From: Lachnospiraceae bacterium Zagget2
Lineage (GTDB): Bacteria; Bacillota; Clostridia; Lachnospirales; Lachnospiraceae
Assembly (NCBI GenBank): GCA_001941045.1
Contig: MSHD01000008.1
Span: 1-64,000, forward strand
Length of the DNA stretch: 64,000 nt
Direction: 5' to 3'
The notes under the pieces were generated by a model, which saw only the letters and a program-made list of their open reading frames with translations, did no database searches and was not told the origin of the DNA. Made by a program: the position numbers and the translations under genes. Position 1 is the first letter of the stretch, and each line of letters begins with the position of its first letter. Shown piece after piece: positions 16,812-25,796 of the stretch.

Positions 16812-17243
16812 TCACTCTCTGCCGCTTAAGTAGTTCAGGTGGCTCGCGATCGTGTCCATATCGCTGAAATCGGCGTTCTGCTTCCAGCGCTCCTCGTTCC
16901 AGATCTCGATGTGATCGAGCATACCTGCCAGCAGCACGTCCTTCTCCACTCCCGCGAACTCTCTGAGTGTCACAGGAAGCAGGATGCGCCCCTGCTTGTC
17001 CAGCTCACAGGTGCAAGCTCCGGCAATGATAAAACGGGTGAAAAGTCTCGCGTTTTTATCCGTGAGCGGGAGCTTCTTCAATTCCCCGACGTAGGCTTCC
17101 CAGCTGTCCATCGGATACACGAAAAGACAGCCATCCAATCCCCTCGTCACCACAAATTCCGAGCCGAGCAGCTCACGGAATTTCGAAGGCATGATCAGCC
17201 TGCCCTTGGGATCGATCGTATGCCTGTACTCACCCATGAACAT
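16812..17243 (-). CDS. mraZ: Transcriptional regulator and cell-division-cluster protein MraZ
   Basis: This 143-residue AbrB-like protein has two SpoVT/AbrB-type repeats: [22 protein letters not shown] at the N-terminus and [20 protein letters not shown] in the second half, each with the DxxGR core. MraZ binds direct repeats in its own promoter and represses the dcw operon. The start at 17243 gives the usual length and follows GAGGGTG; a GTG at 17252 would overlap the Shine-Dalgarno. Three 10-bp direct repeats lie just downstream of the promoter, matching the known autoregulation. Confidence 0.96.
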   Translation of the reverse strand: MFMGEYRHTIDPKGRLIMPSKFRELLGSEFVVTRGLDGCLFVYPMDSWEAYVGELKKLPLTDKNARLFTRFIIAGACTCELDKQGRILLPVTLREFAGVEKDVLLAGMLDHIEIWNEERWKQNADFSDMDTIASHLNYLSGRE

Positions 17244-17291
17244 GCGCGTCACCCTCTTTCACGGGGCGGAAATCCTCCACTTTACTTCACA

Positions 17292-17321
17292 GCAAAACCA
17301 CTTTCCACCACTTTTCACCAC
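17292..17321 (-). promoter_or_regulatory. MraZ-binding direct repeats
   Basis: Three head-to-tail 10-base units on the minus strand, GTGGTGAAAA, GTGGTGGAAA and GTGGTTTTGC, lie between the -10 and the mraZ start. MraZ is known to recognise GTGG-type repeats at 10-bp intervals upstream of its gene. Confidence 0.8.
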
Positions 17322-17331
17322 CAATACGTCC

Positions 17332-17360
17332 ATCATACCCCGTTTTTATGGAAATTGCAA
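17332..17360 (-). promoter_or_regulatory. mraZ operon promoter
   Basis: TTGCAA (17355-17360) and TATGAT (17332-17337) are separated by 17 bases and lie immediately upstream of the MraZ repeats. Confidence 0.75.
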
Positions 17361-17421
17361 TAGAAATCTAAAGAAAGTCTGAAGAAAATGTTACCATTCA
17401 CCGTGGCAGGGGAGCCGCGCA

Positions 17422-17454
17422 TAAAAAAAGCTGACAGGCTTTTCCTGTCAGCTT
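17422..17454 (-). terminator. Terminator after lgt
   Basis: AAGCTGACAGG and CCTGTCAGCTT form an 11-bp stem with a 5-base loop followed by a long T-run on the minus strand, isolating lgt from the mraZ promoter. Confidence 0.9.
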
Positions 17455-17492
17455 CTCTTTTCGTATTTTATCTATTCTTCGGTATTGGACGG

Positions 17493-18350
17493 CTATGCCG
17501 CACGCGCCCTTCGTCTTCCCAGAATAATCAGTATGGCGGATCCCACGATCATCACCGCCGCCAGCAGCTGGGAGACCGGAATGCCGGTCGAGCCGATCGT
17601 GAGCTGGTCAGTGCGCAGCCCCTCGATCCACACCCGCCCGAGGCCGTAACCCAGCAGGTAGAAGCAGAAAACCTCGCCGTCGAAGCGCTTCTTCTTCCGA
17701 TACCAGTAGAGGAAGCAGATCACGCCGACGTTCCACAGCGACTCATAGAGAAAGGTCGGATGCACCTGGATGAACTGCTCTCCCGCGATCACCTGCACGT
17801 TCGCCCACATCTCCTCCGTAATCTCGTGGGCGCGCACCGCGCTCACCGGCAGCTGCATCGCGAGCAGATTGTCCGTGTAGCCGCCGAAGGCCTCGCGGTT
17901 GAAGAAATTGCCCCAGCGGCCCAGGATCTGCCCGGCTACGAGGCCAAGACAGGCCGTGTCCAGCCGCAGGCCAAAGTTGTATTTCTTCACCCGGCAGTAG
18001 ATATAGATGCTGACAACCGCGCCGATCACGCCGCCGTAGATCGCGAGACCGCCCTGACGCAGGTTGAGAATGCTGAGCAGATTATCCTTATAATTATCCC
18101 ACGAGAAAAACACATAATATGCTCTGGCGCAGGCAATTCCGGCGATCACACCGATGATCACCATGTCGATGTAGCTGTCCGTGTCCTGCCCGGTGCGCTT
18201 CGCCTCGCGCTCGGCGAGGGTCAGCCCCAGCAGAATCGCACAGCCGATGATGATGCCGTAGTAGGCGATCTCGAAGCCGAAGACCGAGACGGATTTGCCC
18301 ACGTTGTTCAGATAAATTCCCAGGTTCGGGAAATTGATGGACATGTTCAT
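17493..18350 (-). CDS. lgt: Prolipoprotein diacylglyceryl transferase
   Basis: This 285-residue integral membrane enzyme transfers diacylglycerol from phosphatidylglycerol to the lipobox Cys of prelipoproteins. The Lgt signature is clear: GRWGNFFNREAFGG near residue 145, GGLAIYGGVIGA, and the late HPTFLYESLWN and RGL/RTDQL segments with conserved Arg. About seven membrane segments are visible. The start at 18350 follows AGGGTG. It is 11 bases after ychF. The BMP lipoproteins in this window would be among its substrates. Confidence 0.95.
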   Translation of the reverse strand: MNMSINFPNLGIYLNNVGKSVSVFGFEIAYYGIIIGCAILLGLTLAEREAKRTGQDTDSYIDMVIIGVIAGIACARAYYVFFSWDNYKDNLLSILNLRQGGLAIYGGVIGAVVSIYIYCRVKKYNFGLRLDTACLGLVAGQILGRWGNFFNREAFGGYTDNLLAMQLPVSAVRAHEITEEMWANVQVIAGEQFIQVHPTFLYESLWNVGVICFLYWYRKKKRFDGEVFCFYLLGYGLGRVWIEGLRTDQLTIGSTGIPVSQLLAAVMIVGSAILIILGRRRARAA

Positions 18351-18361
18351 AGTGCTTCACC

Positions 18362-19462
18362 CTATACATTGAATAAAAATTCTATCACATCGCCGTCCTG
18401 CACGACGTACTCCTTCCCTTCGCTGCCGACCAGACCTTTCGCGCGGGCGGCGGCGATCGAGCCGCAGTCCAGCAGATTCTGGTAGTTCACGACCTCCGCG
18501 CGGATGAAGCCGCGCTCGAAATCCGAGTGAATCTTTCCGGCGGCCTGCGGCGCCTTGGTACCCTGTTTGATCGTCCAGGCGCGCGTCTCCTTCTCTCCCG
18601 CCGTCAGGAAACTCATGAGACCGAGCAGACGATAGCTGGCCTGAATCAGCTTGTCCAGACCTGACTGCGCGATGCCGAGATCCTCGAGGAACATCTTCTT
18701 TTCATCCTCCTCGAGTTCGGAAATCTCCTGCTCGATCTGCGCGCAGACGACGAAGACCTCACTGCCGCTCTCCTGCGCGTAAGCACGCACCTTCTGCACA
18801 CCCGCATTCGATGCAGCGTCGTCCGCCAGATCATCCTCCGAGACATTGGCCGCGAAGATCACCGGCTTGCAGGTCAGGAGATTATAAGAATCCAGCCAGG
18901 CCTGCTCGTCCTCGTCGCGGATATCCGTGAAGCTCTTCCCCAGCTTGCCCTGCTCGAGATGCCCTTTCAGTCGTTTCATAAGGTCGAGCTCCTTCGCGAG
19001 CGTCTTGTCATTACGCGCTCCGCGGACGCCCTTCGCGATTCTCCGGTCGAGGATCTCGATATCGGAAAAAATCAGCTCGAGGTCGATTGTCTCGATATCT
19101 CGCAACGGGTCGACGCTGCCATCTACGTGCACAACGTTCGCCTCCTCAAAGCAACGCACCACATGGACGATCGCATCCACCTCGCGGATATTTGCGAGAA
19201 ACTGGTTGCCCAGGCCCTCACCCTTCGACGCGCCCTTCACGAGGCCCGCGATGTCGACGAACTCGATGACTGCCGGGGTCACCTTCTGCGAGTGGTAAAG
19301 CGCCGAGAGCTTTTCCAGCCGCTCGTCCGGCACGGCCACCACGCCCACGTTCGGGTCGATCGTGCAGAAGGGATAGTTGGCCGACTCGGCGCCCGCTTTC
19401 GTCAGAGAATTAAAAAGTGTACTCTTGCCCACGTTCGGCAGGCCGACGATTCCTAGTTTCAT
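18362..19462 (-). CDS. ychF: Redox-regulated ATPase YchF (Obg-like)
   Basis: This 366-residue P-loop protein of the OBG family, which prefers ATP over GTP, has GLPNVGKSTLFNSL (Walker A) at residues 7-20, FVDIAGLVKGASKGEGLGN (switch II), an NVSE specificity motif in place of NKxD, and the C-terminal TGS domain ending near the last residue. It associates with ribosomes and stress responses. Length and start are standard. Confidence 0.96.
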   Translation of the reverse strand: MKLGIVGLPNVGKSTLFNSLTKAGAESANYPFCTIDPNVGVVAVPDERLEKLSALYHSQKVTPAVIEFVDIAGLVKGASKGEGLGNQFLANIREVDAIVHVVRCFEEANVVHVDGSVDPLRDIETIDLELIFSDIEILDRRIAKGVRGARNDKTLAKELDLMKRLKGHLEQGKLGKSFTDIRDEDEQAWLDSYNLLTCKPVIFAANVSEDDLADDAASNAGVQKVRAYAQESGSEVFVVCAQIEQEISELEEDEKKMFLEDLGIAQSGLDKLIQASYRLLGLMSFLTAGEKETRAWTIKQGTKAPQAAGKIHSDFERGFIRAEVVNYQNLLDCGSIAAARAKGLVGSEGKEYVVQDGDVIEFLFNV

Positions 19463-19526
19463 ACTTGTATTTACCTTTTCAGAAAGCCCTGATTTTCAAG
19501 GGTTTCCGCCTTCCTCGATATTTTAT

Positions 19527-20567
19527 TTACATGATAATTTTGTAGACGTCGTTAAACAGGATCACAACCATCAGCCCCATGAGCAACACGAAGCCGACGA
19601 AGTGCACCATGCCTTCCTTCTCGGGCGGCACGGCCTTGCCGCGAATGACTTCAATGAGAAAAAACAGCAGCCGTCCGCCATCCAGCGCCGGGATCGGCAG
19701 CAGATTCATGACGCCGAGGTTCACGCTCAGCAGAATCGCCATCATCATCATGTTCAGCGTCACATAGTACCAGCCATCTGATCGCGATTCCTCATAAGTC
19801 TCCCCGATCGCACTGACAATGCCGACCGGGCCGGACATATCATTCAGGCCCACCTGCCCCCTGACCAGCATCGCGAGACTCTGCACCGTCGCTTTCAGCC
19901 AGTAGCGAACCTCCGCGGCGCTGTAGCCCACGACCTCCAGGACATTTCCCTTTGTGCGCACGCCGCTCTTCTGGAAACCGTAGAGGTAGCTGCCACTCTC
20001 ACTCAGCTGCGGTACAAGTGTCACAGTATAGACCTGCCCGTCCCTCTTATATTTCACCGTAGTCGTCTCTCCCTGATGGAGGCTGCTGTACAGGCTCACC
20101 TCGCGGTAGAGGTACGTGCGGCTGCCGCCGATACTGATGATCTCATCACCGTCCTGCATCCCCGCTTCCGCCGCGGGATAGCCTTCCATCACGCCGATCA
20201 CCGTATCGTCGTATCCCACGCCTCCGATAATGAAGAGCGCCAGAAGATAGGACAGGATAAAGTTAAAGACCGGCCCGGCGGCCACGACCGAGATCCGCGT
20301 CCAGACTGACTTCGACTGAAAGGAATCCTCGCGCGGAACGCCTTCCGTCTCCTCTCCGTCCTCTCCCTCCATCATGCAGGAGCCGCCGAAGGGCAGCAGC
20401 TTGATACAGTAAAGCGTATCTCCGACCTGCCTGCTCACAAGCCGCGGTCCCATTCCGATGGAAAACTCATTGACCCGGATCCCGCCCCGCTTCGCGAGGA
20501 GGAAATGTCCCAGTTCGTGAACGATAATCAACAGGCTGAAAATAATCAGCGCCAGAATAATACTCAA
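19527..20567 (-). CDS. rseP: RIP metalloprotease RseP (site-2 protease)
   Basis: This 346-residue membrane protease has HELGH at residues 17-21 within the first membrane helix, a PDZ domain in the middle (GYPAAEAGMQDGDEIISIGG) and the third metal ligand in NLLPIPALDGGRLLF. It performs intramembrane cleavage, usually of anti-sigma factors or signal peptide remnants. It is one base from dxr in the pyrH-frr-uppS-cdsA-dxr-rseP order common to Firmicutes. Confidence 0.95.
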   Translation of the reverse strand: MSIILALIIFSLLIIVHELGHFLLAKRGGIRVNEFSIGMGPRLVSRQVGDTLYCIKLLPFGGSCMMEGEDGEETEGVPREDSFQSKSVWTRISVVAAGPVFNFILSYLLALFIIGGVGYDDTVIGVMEGYPAAEAGMQDGDEIISIGGSRTYLYREVSLYSSLHQGETTTVKYKRDGQVYTVTLVPQLSESGSYLYGFQKSGVRTKGNVLEVVGYSAAEVRYWLKATVQSLAMLVRGQVGLNDMSGPVGIVSAIGETYEESRSDGWYYVTLNMMMMAILLSVNLGVMNLLPIPALDGGRLLFFLIEVIRGKAVPPEKEGMVHFVGFVLLMGLMVVILFNDVYKIIM

Positions 20568-20568
20568 T

Positions 20569-21711
20569 CTACCACCTGCTCTCTATCCTCTCATAGACCG
20601 ATGCTTCAGTGTCCAGAATCTCCTCGACTGTGGGCGCGGGCTTCACCTGATGCGCTGCCATACACTCTCCGATAATCATCGGGATATCGAGAAATCCGAT
20701 CTTCCGCGCGAGGAACTTTGCCACCGCGCGCTCGTTGGCCGCGTTGTAGACTGTCGGCATCGTTCCTCCGGCAGCCGCCGCGTCGAACGCGAGCCGCAAT
20801 CCCGGGAAGCTCTCCATATCCGGTTTCTCAAAGGTAATCTGCCCCAACGTCCAGAAATCCAATCGTTCGCCTGGCAGATGCCGGCGTTCCGGATAATAGA
20901 GCGCGTACTGGATCGGCAGCTTCATATCCGGCGTGCCGAGCTGCGCAATCACCGCTCCATCCTCGAACTCCACCATCGAATGGATGATGCTCTTCGGCTG
21001 CACGACGATCTGGATGTCCTTCGGCTCCACGCCGAAAAGCCAGCGCGCCTCCATCATCTCCAGCCCCTTATTGACCAGCGTAGCCGAGTCGATCGTAATC
21101 TTGCGCCCCATTGACCAGTTCGGGTGCTTCAGCGCATCCTCGACCTGTACATTTTCAAGCTCCTCCTTCTTCCGTCCGCGGAAGGGACCGCCCGAGGCGG
21201 TCAGAAGTATCTTTTTGATCTGCTCTCTGTTTTCCCCATTCAGGCACTGGAAGATCGCGCTGTGCTCCGAGTCGACCGGCAGAATCCTGACGCCACGCTC
21301 CTTCGCCAGCGGCATGATGATATGCCCCGCCGTGACAAGCGTCTCCTTATTCGCCAGAGCGATATCCTTCCCGGCCTCCATCGCCGCGATCGTGGGACGA
21401 ATCCCGATCATGCCGACGATCGCCGTCACGAGAATCTCCGCCTCCGGCTCCGTCGCAATCTCAAGAAGACCGTCCATGCCGGATACTATCCGCACGGGCA
21501 GATCCGCCACGCGCACTTTCAGTTCCTTTGCCTTCTCCTTCGTCCACATCGCCGCAAGCTTCGGTCGAAACTCCCGGATCTGCGCCTCCATGCGGTCAAC
21601 ATTGGAACCTGCCGCCAGCGCAGTGACCTCGATATCGCCATTATTTCTCACCACCTCAAGCGTCTGTGTCCCGATCGAACCGGTGGAGCCCAGTATCGCT
21701 ATCTTCTTCAT
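20569..21711 (-). CDS. dxr: 1-deoxy-D-xylulose 5-phosphate reductoisomerase
   Basis: This 380-residue NADPH-dependent enzyme makes MEP, the first committed step of the non-mevalonate isoprenoid pathway, and is the fosmidomycin target. GSTGSIG at residues 8-14 binds NADPH; LANKETLVTAG, PVDSEHSAIFQCL and TASGGPFRG are the active-site segments with metal-binding Asp/Glu. It is in the canonical order between cdsA and rseP. Confidence 0.96.
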   Translation of the reverse strand: MKKIAILGSTGSIGTQTLEVVRNNGDIEVTALAAGSNVDRMEAQIREFRPKLAAMWTKEKAKELKVRVADLPVRIVSGMDGLLEIATEPEAEILVTAIVGMIGIRPTIAAMEAGKDIALANKETLVTAGHIIMPLAKERGVRILPVDSEHSAIFQCLNGENREQIKKILLTASGGPFRGRKKEELENVQVEDALKHPNWSMGRKITIDSATLVNKGLEMMEARWLFGVEPKDIQIVVQPKSIIHSMVEFEDGAVIAQLGTPDMKLPIQYALYYPERRHLPGERLDFWTLGQITFEKPDMESFPGLRLAFDAAAAGGTMPTVYNAANERAVAKFLARKIGFLDIPMIIGECMAAHQVKPAPTVEEILDTEASVYERIESRW

Positions 21712-21758
21712 CTTCAGCCTACTCCTTTATCCTGTCATCCCTGCTGTAAAAACCCGTC

Positions 21759-22562
21759 TCAGCCTGCCACCAGCAGCGCCAGCGTGTAGATCAGCGGGGC
21801 CGTCACGATCACACTGTCGAATCGATCCAGAATCCCGCCGTGCCCGGGGATCAGATTACCATAGTCCTTGACGCCGTGCTGCCGCTTCACCGCTGAAGCT
21901 GCCAGGTCCCCGATCTGTGACGCAATCGCCCCGATCATACAGATCAGCGCATAAACTCCCGCGTAACCGCCGAGCAGGCCTCCGTAAACTGCGCCCAGAA
22001 TCCCTGCGCCGACGACGCCGCCGACCGCGCCTTCGATCGATTTCTTCGGGCTTAAGACCGGCGCCAGCTTGTGCTTTCCAAACAGCATCCCCACGCAGTA
22101 GGCACAGGTATCGCAGCCCCAGGCACACAGGAAAATCAGCCAGACAATATAAAAACCGCGTTCCAGCATTCTCGTCTGATAAATAAAGCTCAGCATGACC
22201 GGCACGTAGACAATCCCGAAAAAGGCTGCCATGACCGTCGTTGTGTCGTACTTCGGAAATGTAAATACATAGACTGCCATGATCGCCAGAAAGGTTACCG
22301 GCAATACCAGCCAGATTTTCTCCGCTCCGAAACCTCCGCAGATCACATAACACATCCACTCCCAGGCCGCAGTTCCGATCATGCCCACGTACCACAGACC
22401 GCTGCGCGGGCCGATACCAAAGACCCGGTAAAACTCATGCAGACCGATAAAGCCCGCCGCCGCCGTGAAGATCCACAGCGGCCAGCTCCCATAGTAACAG
22501 GTCACAAGCACCAGTACAACCAGAACCGCGCCGCTCAAAAGTCTCTTTAAAAATGACGTCAC
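21759..22562 (-). CDS. cdsA: Phosphatidate cytidylyltransferase
   Basis: This 267-residue integral membrane enzyme makes CDP-diacylglycerol from phosphatidate and CTP. It has about seven to eight membrane helices and the C-terminal CDS signature segment ([34 protein letters not shown]). The start overlaps the uppS stop by four bases, so the two are probably translationally coupled. Confidence 0.94.
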   Translation of the reverse strand: MTSFLKRLLSGAVLVVLVLVTCYYGSWPLWIFTAAAGFIGLHEFYRVFGIGPRSGLWYVGMIGTAAWEWMCYVICGGFGAEKIWLVLPVTFLAIMAVYVFTFPKYDTTTVMAAFFGIVYVPVMLSFIYQTRMLERGFYIVWLIFLCAWGCDTCAYCVGMLFGKHKLAPVLSPKKSIEGAVGGVVGAGILGAVYGGLLGGYAGVYALICMIGAIASQIGDLAASAVKRQHGVKDYGNLIPGHGGILDRFDSVIVTAPLIYTLALLVAG

Positions 22563-23254
22563 GTCTCCTTCACCCCTCCATAGCGGCGGTCCCTTAGATT
22601 ATACCGGTCAATCGCCTTCTGAAGCTCCGCCTTGTCGAAGTCCGGCCACGGCACCTCCGTAAAATAAAATTCCGTGTAGGCGAGCTGCCACATCAGGTAA
22701 TTGGAAAGTCGCAGTTCCCCGCTCGTCCGGATCAGCAGACCCGGATCCGGGATCCCCGCCGTGTCGAGATGCGCGGCAATCACATCCTCCGTGATCTCCT
22801 CCGGGGCGAGCCCCTCCGCCGCGATCTTCCGCACCGCGCGACAGATCTCATCGCGACTCCCATAATTGATCGCGATCGTAAAATTGAGCCCGTCCTGATC
22901 CTTTGACTCCTTCTCAAGCTGCGCGATACTCTGCTGAATATCCGCGTCAAGCCCGGTCTTGTCGCCGATCACACGCACCTTCATATGGTTTTTCTTCGCC
23001 GTCTTCACGCAGGTCTTCATATAATTGCGCAGCAGCGCCATCAGCGCATCCACCTCGTCCTTGCTGCGCTTCCAGTTCTCCGTGGAAAACGCATAAACCG
23101 TCAGGTACTTGATACCCATATAATATGCGTCTTCACAGATCTGCTTCACATTTTTTGCACCCTGAACATGCCCGTAATTGCGCGGCATCCCTTTGGCCTT
23201 CGCCCAACGTCCGTTTCCGTCCAGAATGATCGCCACATGCTGCGGAACCGCCAT
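22559..23254 (-). CDS. uppS: Isoprenyl transferase (undecaprenyl diphosphate synthase)
   Basis: This 231-residue cis-prenyltransferase extends farnesyl diphosphate with isopentenyl diphosphate to C55-PP, the lipid carrier for peptidoglycan. The N-terminal [15 protein letters not shown] holds the catalytic Asp, ending in the conserved [29 protein letters not shown] and the late [20 protein letters not shown] segments complete the family pattern. It is 68 bases after frr, with a hairpin in the gap. Confidence 0.95.
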   Translation of the reverse strand: MAVPQHVAIILDGNGRWAKAKGMPRNYGHVQGAKNVKQICEDAYYMGIKYLTVYAFSTENWKRSKDEVDALMALLRNYMKTCVKTAKKNHMKVRVIGDKTGLDADIQQSIAQLEKESKDQDGLNFTIAINYGSRDEICRAVRKIAAEGLAPEEITEDVIAAHLDTAGIPDPGLLIRTSGELRLSNYLMWQLAYTEFYFTEVPWPDFDKAELQKAIDRYNLRDRRYGGVKET

Positions 23255-23291
23255 TTCTTCTATCCTCCCAAAAACAGCTGTATAATATATT

Positions 23292-23316
23292 AGGCTGCCG
23301 CCAGGGGCGACAGCCT
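23292..23316 (-). terminator. Intercistronic hairpin between frr and uppS
   Basis: AGGCTGTCGCC and GGCGGCAGCCT form an 11-bp stem (one G-U) with a three-base loop. What follows on the minus strand is A/T-rich but lacks a clean T-run, so it may stabilise mRNA or attenuate rather than fully terminate. Confidence 0.45.
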
Positions 23317-23322
23317 CGAATC

Positions 23323-23877
23323 CTATACGGTCATAATCTCCTTCGACTTCTCCGCAACCGCTTTGTCGATCTCACCGATATACTTGTCTGTCAGCTTCTG
23401 CGCCTTCGTCTCCAGAACCTTCTGGTCGTCCTCGGTCAACTCGCCGCTCTTCTTCAGCTTCTTGAACGTCTCGTTCGCATCCCTGCGGATATTACGCACC
23501 GCAACCTTCGCGTCCTCGCCCTTCTTCTTGACATCCTTGGAAAGCGATTTTCTGCGCTCCTCGGTCAGCTCCGGGAAGACCAGGCGAATCGAGGAACCGT
23601 CGTTCGTCGGGTTGATACCGACGTCGGAACCAGCGATCGCGCGCTCTATCGGCTTGATCATATTCTTCTCAAAGGGGCGGATCTGAATCACCCGCGCCTC
23701 CGGTACGGCGATGTTCGCAACCTGCTGCAGCGGCGTGGGCATGCCGTAATAATCCACGCGAATCTTGTCGAGCACATGCGGATTCGCCCGGCCCGCCCGG
23801 ATCGCGGCGAAATCCTTCATCAGCACGTCGTAGGTCTTCGTCATCCTGGTCTCATATGGCTGTAATCTTTCTTCCAT
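23323..23877 (-). CDS. frr: Ribosome recycling factor
   Basis: This 184-residue protein mimics tRNA and, with EF-G, splits the post-termination ribosome. It shows the RRF pattern: FAAIRAGRANPHVLDKI, YYGMPTPLQQVANI, PFEKNMIKPIERAI and RLVFPELTEERRKSL. Standard length. It lies 16 bases after pyrH. Confidence 0.97.
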   Translation of the reverse strand: MEERLQPYETRMTKTYDVLMKDFAAIRAGRANPHVLDKIRVDYYGMPTPLQQVANIAVPEARVIQIRPFEKNMIKPIERAIAGSDVGINPTNDGSSIRLVFPELTEERRKSLSKDVKKKGEDAKVAVRNIRRDANETFKKLKKSGELTEDDQKVLETKAQKLTDKYIGEIDKAVAEKSKEIMTV

Positions 23878-23893
23878 CTTAAATAATCCTCCC

Positions 23894-24589
23894 TTATACG
23901 GTCACTTTCGTCCCCGAAAATGTCCCTTTTACTGTGTTTACAATACTGTTTTCCCCGTTCAGCCCGAATACCAGCATCGGCATCCGGTTCTCCATGCACA
24001 TGATCGAAGCCGTCAGATCCATCACGCCGAGCTTACGGTCGATAACCTCCTGAATCGGGATCTCGTCGAACTTCTTCGCCTGCGGATTCAGCTTCGGATC
24101 GCTGTCGTAGATACCGTCCACTGCCTTCGCGAGCAGGATCACATCCGCCTCAATCTCCAGCGCCCGCAGTGCCGTCGTCGTATCCGTCGAGAAGTACGGA
24201 TGACCGGTGCCTCCCGCAAAGAAAGCGACTCCGCCGCTCCCCAGGAGCTCCACCGCCTTATCCTTCGTGAACTGCTCCGCCATCGGTCCCATGGCAAAGG
24301 GGGTAAATACCTTTGTCTTCATCCCCACGCTGCGAAACATCTCCGAGACGTAGATACAGTTCATGACCGTCGCCAGCATGCCGATCTGGTCGGATTTCGT
24401 CCGATCAATGTTCTCGCTCGTCCGTCCGCGCCAGAAATTGCCTCCGCCGATGACCACTCCTACCTCAATGCCCTCATCAACAAGCTCCTTCACCTGGGCC
24501 GCTACGCCGAGGCAGGTCGCCTCGTCAAAGCCCGTGTGACGCTCACCCGCGAGGGCTTCGCCGCTCAGTTTTAAAAGTACACGTTTCAT
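23894..24589 (-). CDS. pyrH: UMP kinase
   Basis: This 231-residue amino-acid-kinase-fold enzyme phosphorylates UMP to UDP. It has MKRVLLKLSGEALAG at the N-terminus, the IGGGNFWRGR loop, the FFAGGTGHPYFSTDT phosphate-binding region and VDGIYDSDPKLNP. It is the first gene of the pyrH-frr-uppS-cdsA-dxr-rseP run and has its own promoter. rpsB and tsf, often upstream in Firmicutes, are not here. Confidence 0.96.
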   Translation of the reverse strand: MKRVLLKLSGEALAGERHTGFDEATCLGVAAQVKELVDEGIEVGVVIGGGNFWRGRTSENIDRTKSDQIGMLATVMNCIYVSEMFRSVGMKTKVFTPFAMGPMAEQFTKDKAVELLGSGGVAFFAGGTGHPYFSTDTTTALRALEIEADVILLAKAVDGIYDSDPKLNPQAKKFDEIPIQEVIDRKLGVMDLTASIMCMENRMPMLVFGLNGENSIVNTVKGTFSGTKVTV

Positions 24590-24622
24590 ATCGCACCTCT
24601 GTCAAGTCCATAACTTGTGACC

Positions 24623-24651
24623 ATCTTACCATACTATGTAAATTTTTTCAA
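24623..24651 (-). promoter_or_regulatory. pyrH operon promoter
   Basis: TTGAAA (24646-24651) and TAAGAT (24623-24628) are 17 bases apart in the 70-base gap between dtd and pyrH. Confidence 0.65.
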
Positions 24652-24659
24652 TCCATTCC

Positions 24660-25106
24660 TCACAGCTCTGCCGAGTCCAGTACAATCGTGAACGGCCCGT
24701 CGTTCAGGAGCTCCACCTTCATATCCTCCCCGAACTCGCCCTTCTCCACGACCGGAACCTGCTCCCGGCATTTCGCGAGGATATACTCGTACAGCCCGTT
24801 CGCCATGTCCGGCGCGCCCGCATGGATGAAACTCGGGCGATTGCCCTTACGACAGTCCGCGTAGAGCGTGAACTGCGAGATCAGCAGCAGCTCGCCTCCC
24901 ACTGCGGCGAGGTCAAGATTCGTCTTACCGTTCTCATCCTCAAAGATGCGAAGACCGAGCAGCTTTTTCACCATCCTGTCTGCGATTTCCTTTGTATCGT
25001 CTCCCGACACGCCGATCAGAACCAGAAAGCCCTTCCCGATCTTCCCGATGGTCTGCCCTTCCACAGTCACCGAAGCATGCGTGACGCGCTGTATCACAAA
25101 TTTCAT
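24660..25106 (-). CDS. dtd: D-aminoacyl-tRNA deacylase
   Basis: This 148-residue enzyme removes D-amino acids mischarged onto tRNA. It has the family motifs [11 protein letters not shown] with SQFT (residues near 77-80), KGNRPSF and the C-terminal NDGPFTI containing the Gly-Pro pair that excludes L-amino acids. The start at 25106 is eight bases after AGGAGG; the ATG at 25112 would be too close to it. It is 18 bases downstream of maf. Confidence 0.95.
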   Translation of the reverse strand: MKFVIQRVTHASVTVEGQTIGKIGKGFLVLIGVSGDDTKEIADRMVKKLLGLRIFEDENGKTNLDLAAVGGELLLISQFTLYADCRKGNRPSFIHAGAPDMANGLYEYILAKCREQVPVVEKGEFGEDMKVELLNDGPFTIVLDSAEL

Positions 25107-25124
25107 TGCCATATCCTCCTGCTA

Positions 25125-25703
25125 TTATTCCCTCAGGTCGACGCCCCGCGCGCGCAGCTCCTGATAAAGCCGTCCGACCGGCAGCCCCACGACATTGTTG
25201 TAATCGCCTTCGATGCCCGACACATAAGCCGCGAAAAGCCCCTGTATCCCGTAGGCCCCAGCCTTGTCCATCGGCTCGCCGCTGCGCACGTAGGTGCGTA
25301 TCTCCTCCTCCGTCATCGGAAAGACATGCACCCGGGTCGTTTCCGCAAAGCTGAGCGGCTCCTGTCCATCCACGAAGAGCACCGCGACGCCGGTCGCGAC
25401 CTCATGCGCCCTGCCCTGCAGAAGCCGCAGCATGCGCACGGCGTCCTCCTCATCCTTCGGTTTTCCCAGAATCTGCCCGTCCACGGCCACAACCGTGTCG
25501 GCTCCTATGTAAAGATCGCCGGATACCTTTCCGGCCACCTCGCGCGCCTTCTGCATCGAGAGCTCCCGCACGACCTCCTGCGGCACATCCGTCGTGAGCT
25601 TCTCTTCTCCCTCCGCCTTGTGCACCTCAAAGGAGACGCCGATCTGCTTCAAAAGCTCCCGCCTGCGCGGCGAACCGGAGGCCAGTATAATCTTTTTCTT
25701 CAT
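25125..25703 (-). CDS. maf: Maf-family nucleotide pyrophosphatase
   Basis: This 192-residue enzyme hydrolyses non-canonical or modified nucleoside triphosphates. N-terminal ILASGSPRRRELLKQIG is the Maf substrate-binding signature; YIGADTVVAVDGQILGKP holds the catalytic Asp, and AGAYGIQG the late motif. Maf in Firmicutes is linked to septum inhibition and dTTP/UTP pyrophosphatase activity. It is the first gene of a two-gene unit with dtd. Confidence 0.94.
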   Translation of the reverse strand: MKKKIILASGSPRRRELLKQIGVSFEVHKAEGEEKLTTDVPQEVVRELSMQKAREVAGKVSGDLYIGADTVVAVDGQILGKPKDEEDAVRMLRLLQGRAHEVATGVAVLFVDGQEPLSFAETTRVHVFPMTEEEIRTYVRSGEPMDKAGAYGIQGLFAAYVSGIEGDYNNVVGLPVGRLYQELRARGVDLRE

Positions 25704-25724
25704 CTTTATATCACCCGTTTCCCT

Positions 25725-25753
25725 ATTTTAATGCAGAATCTCCGTCGCGTCAA
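25725..25753 (-). promoter_or_regulatory. maf-dtd promoter
   Basis: TTGACG (25748-25753) and TAAAAT (25725-25730) are 17 bases apart, just upstream of maf, back-to-back with the plus-strand promoter of the DUF3810 gene. Confidence 0.65.
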
Positions 25754-25766
25754 TTTTTTCCAGCAC

Positions 25767-25796
25767 TTGTAAAGGCAAAGAGTGATCTGTTACAAT
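25767..25796 (+). promoter_or_regulatory. Promoter of the DUF3810 gene, possibly giving a leaderless mRNA
   Basis: TTGTAA (25767-25772) and TACAAT (25791-25796) are 18 bases apart. The predicted transcription start, about 25803, coincides with the second in-frame ATG at 25804. Confidence 0.45.
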
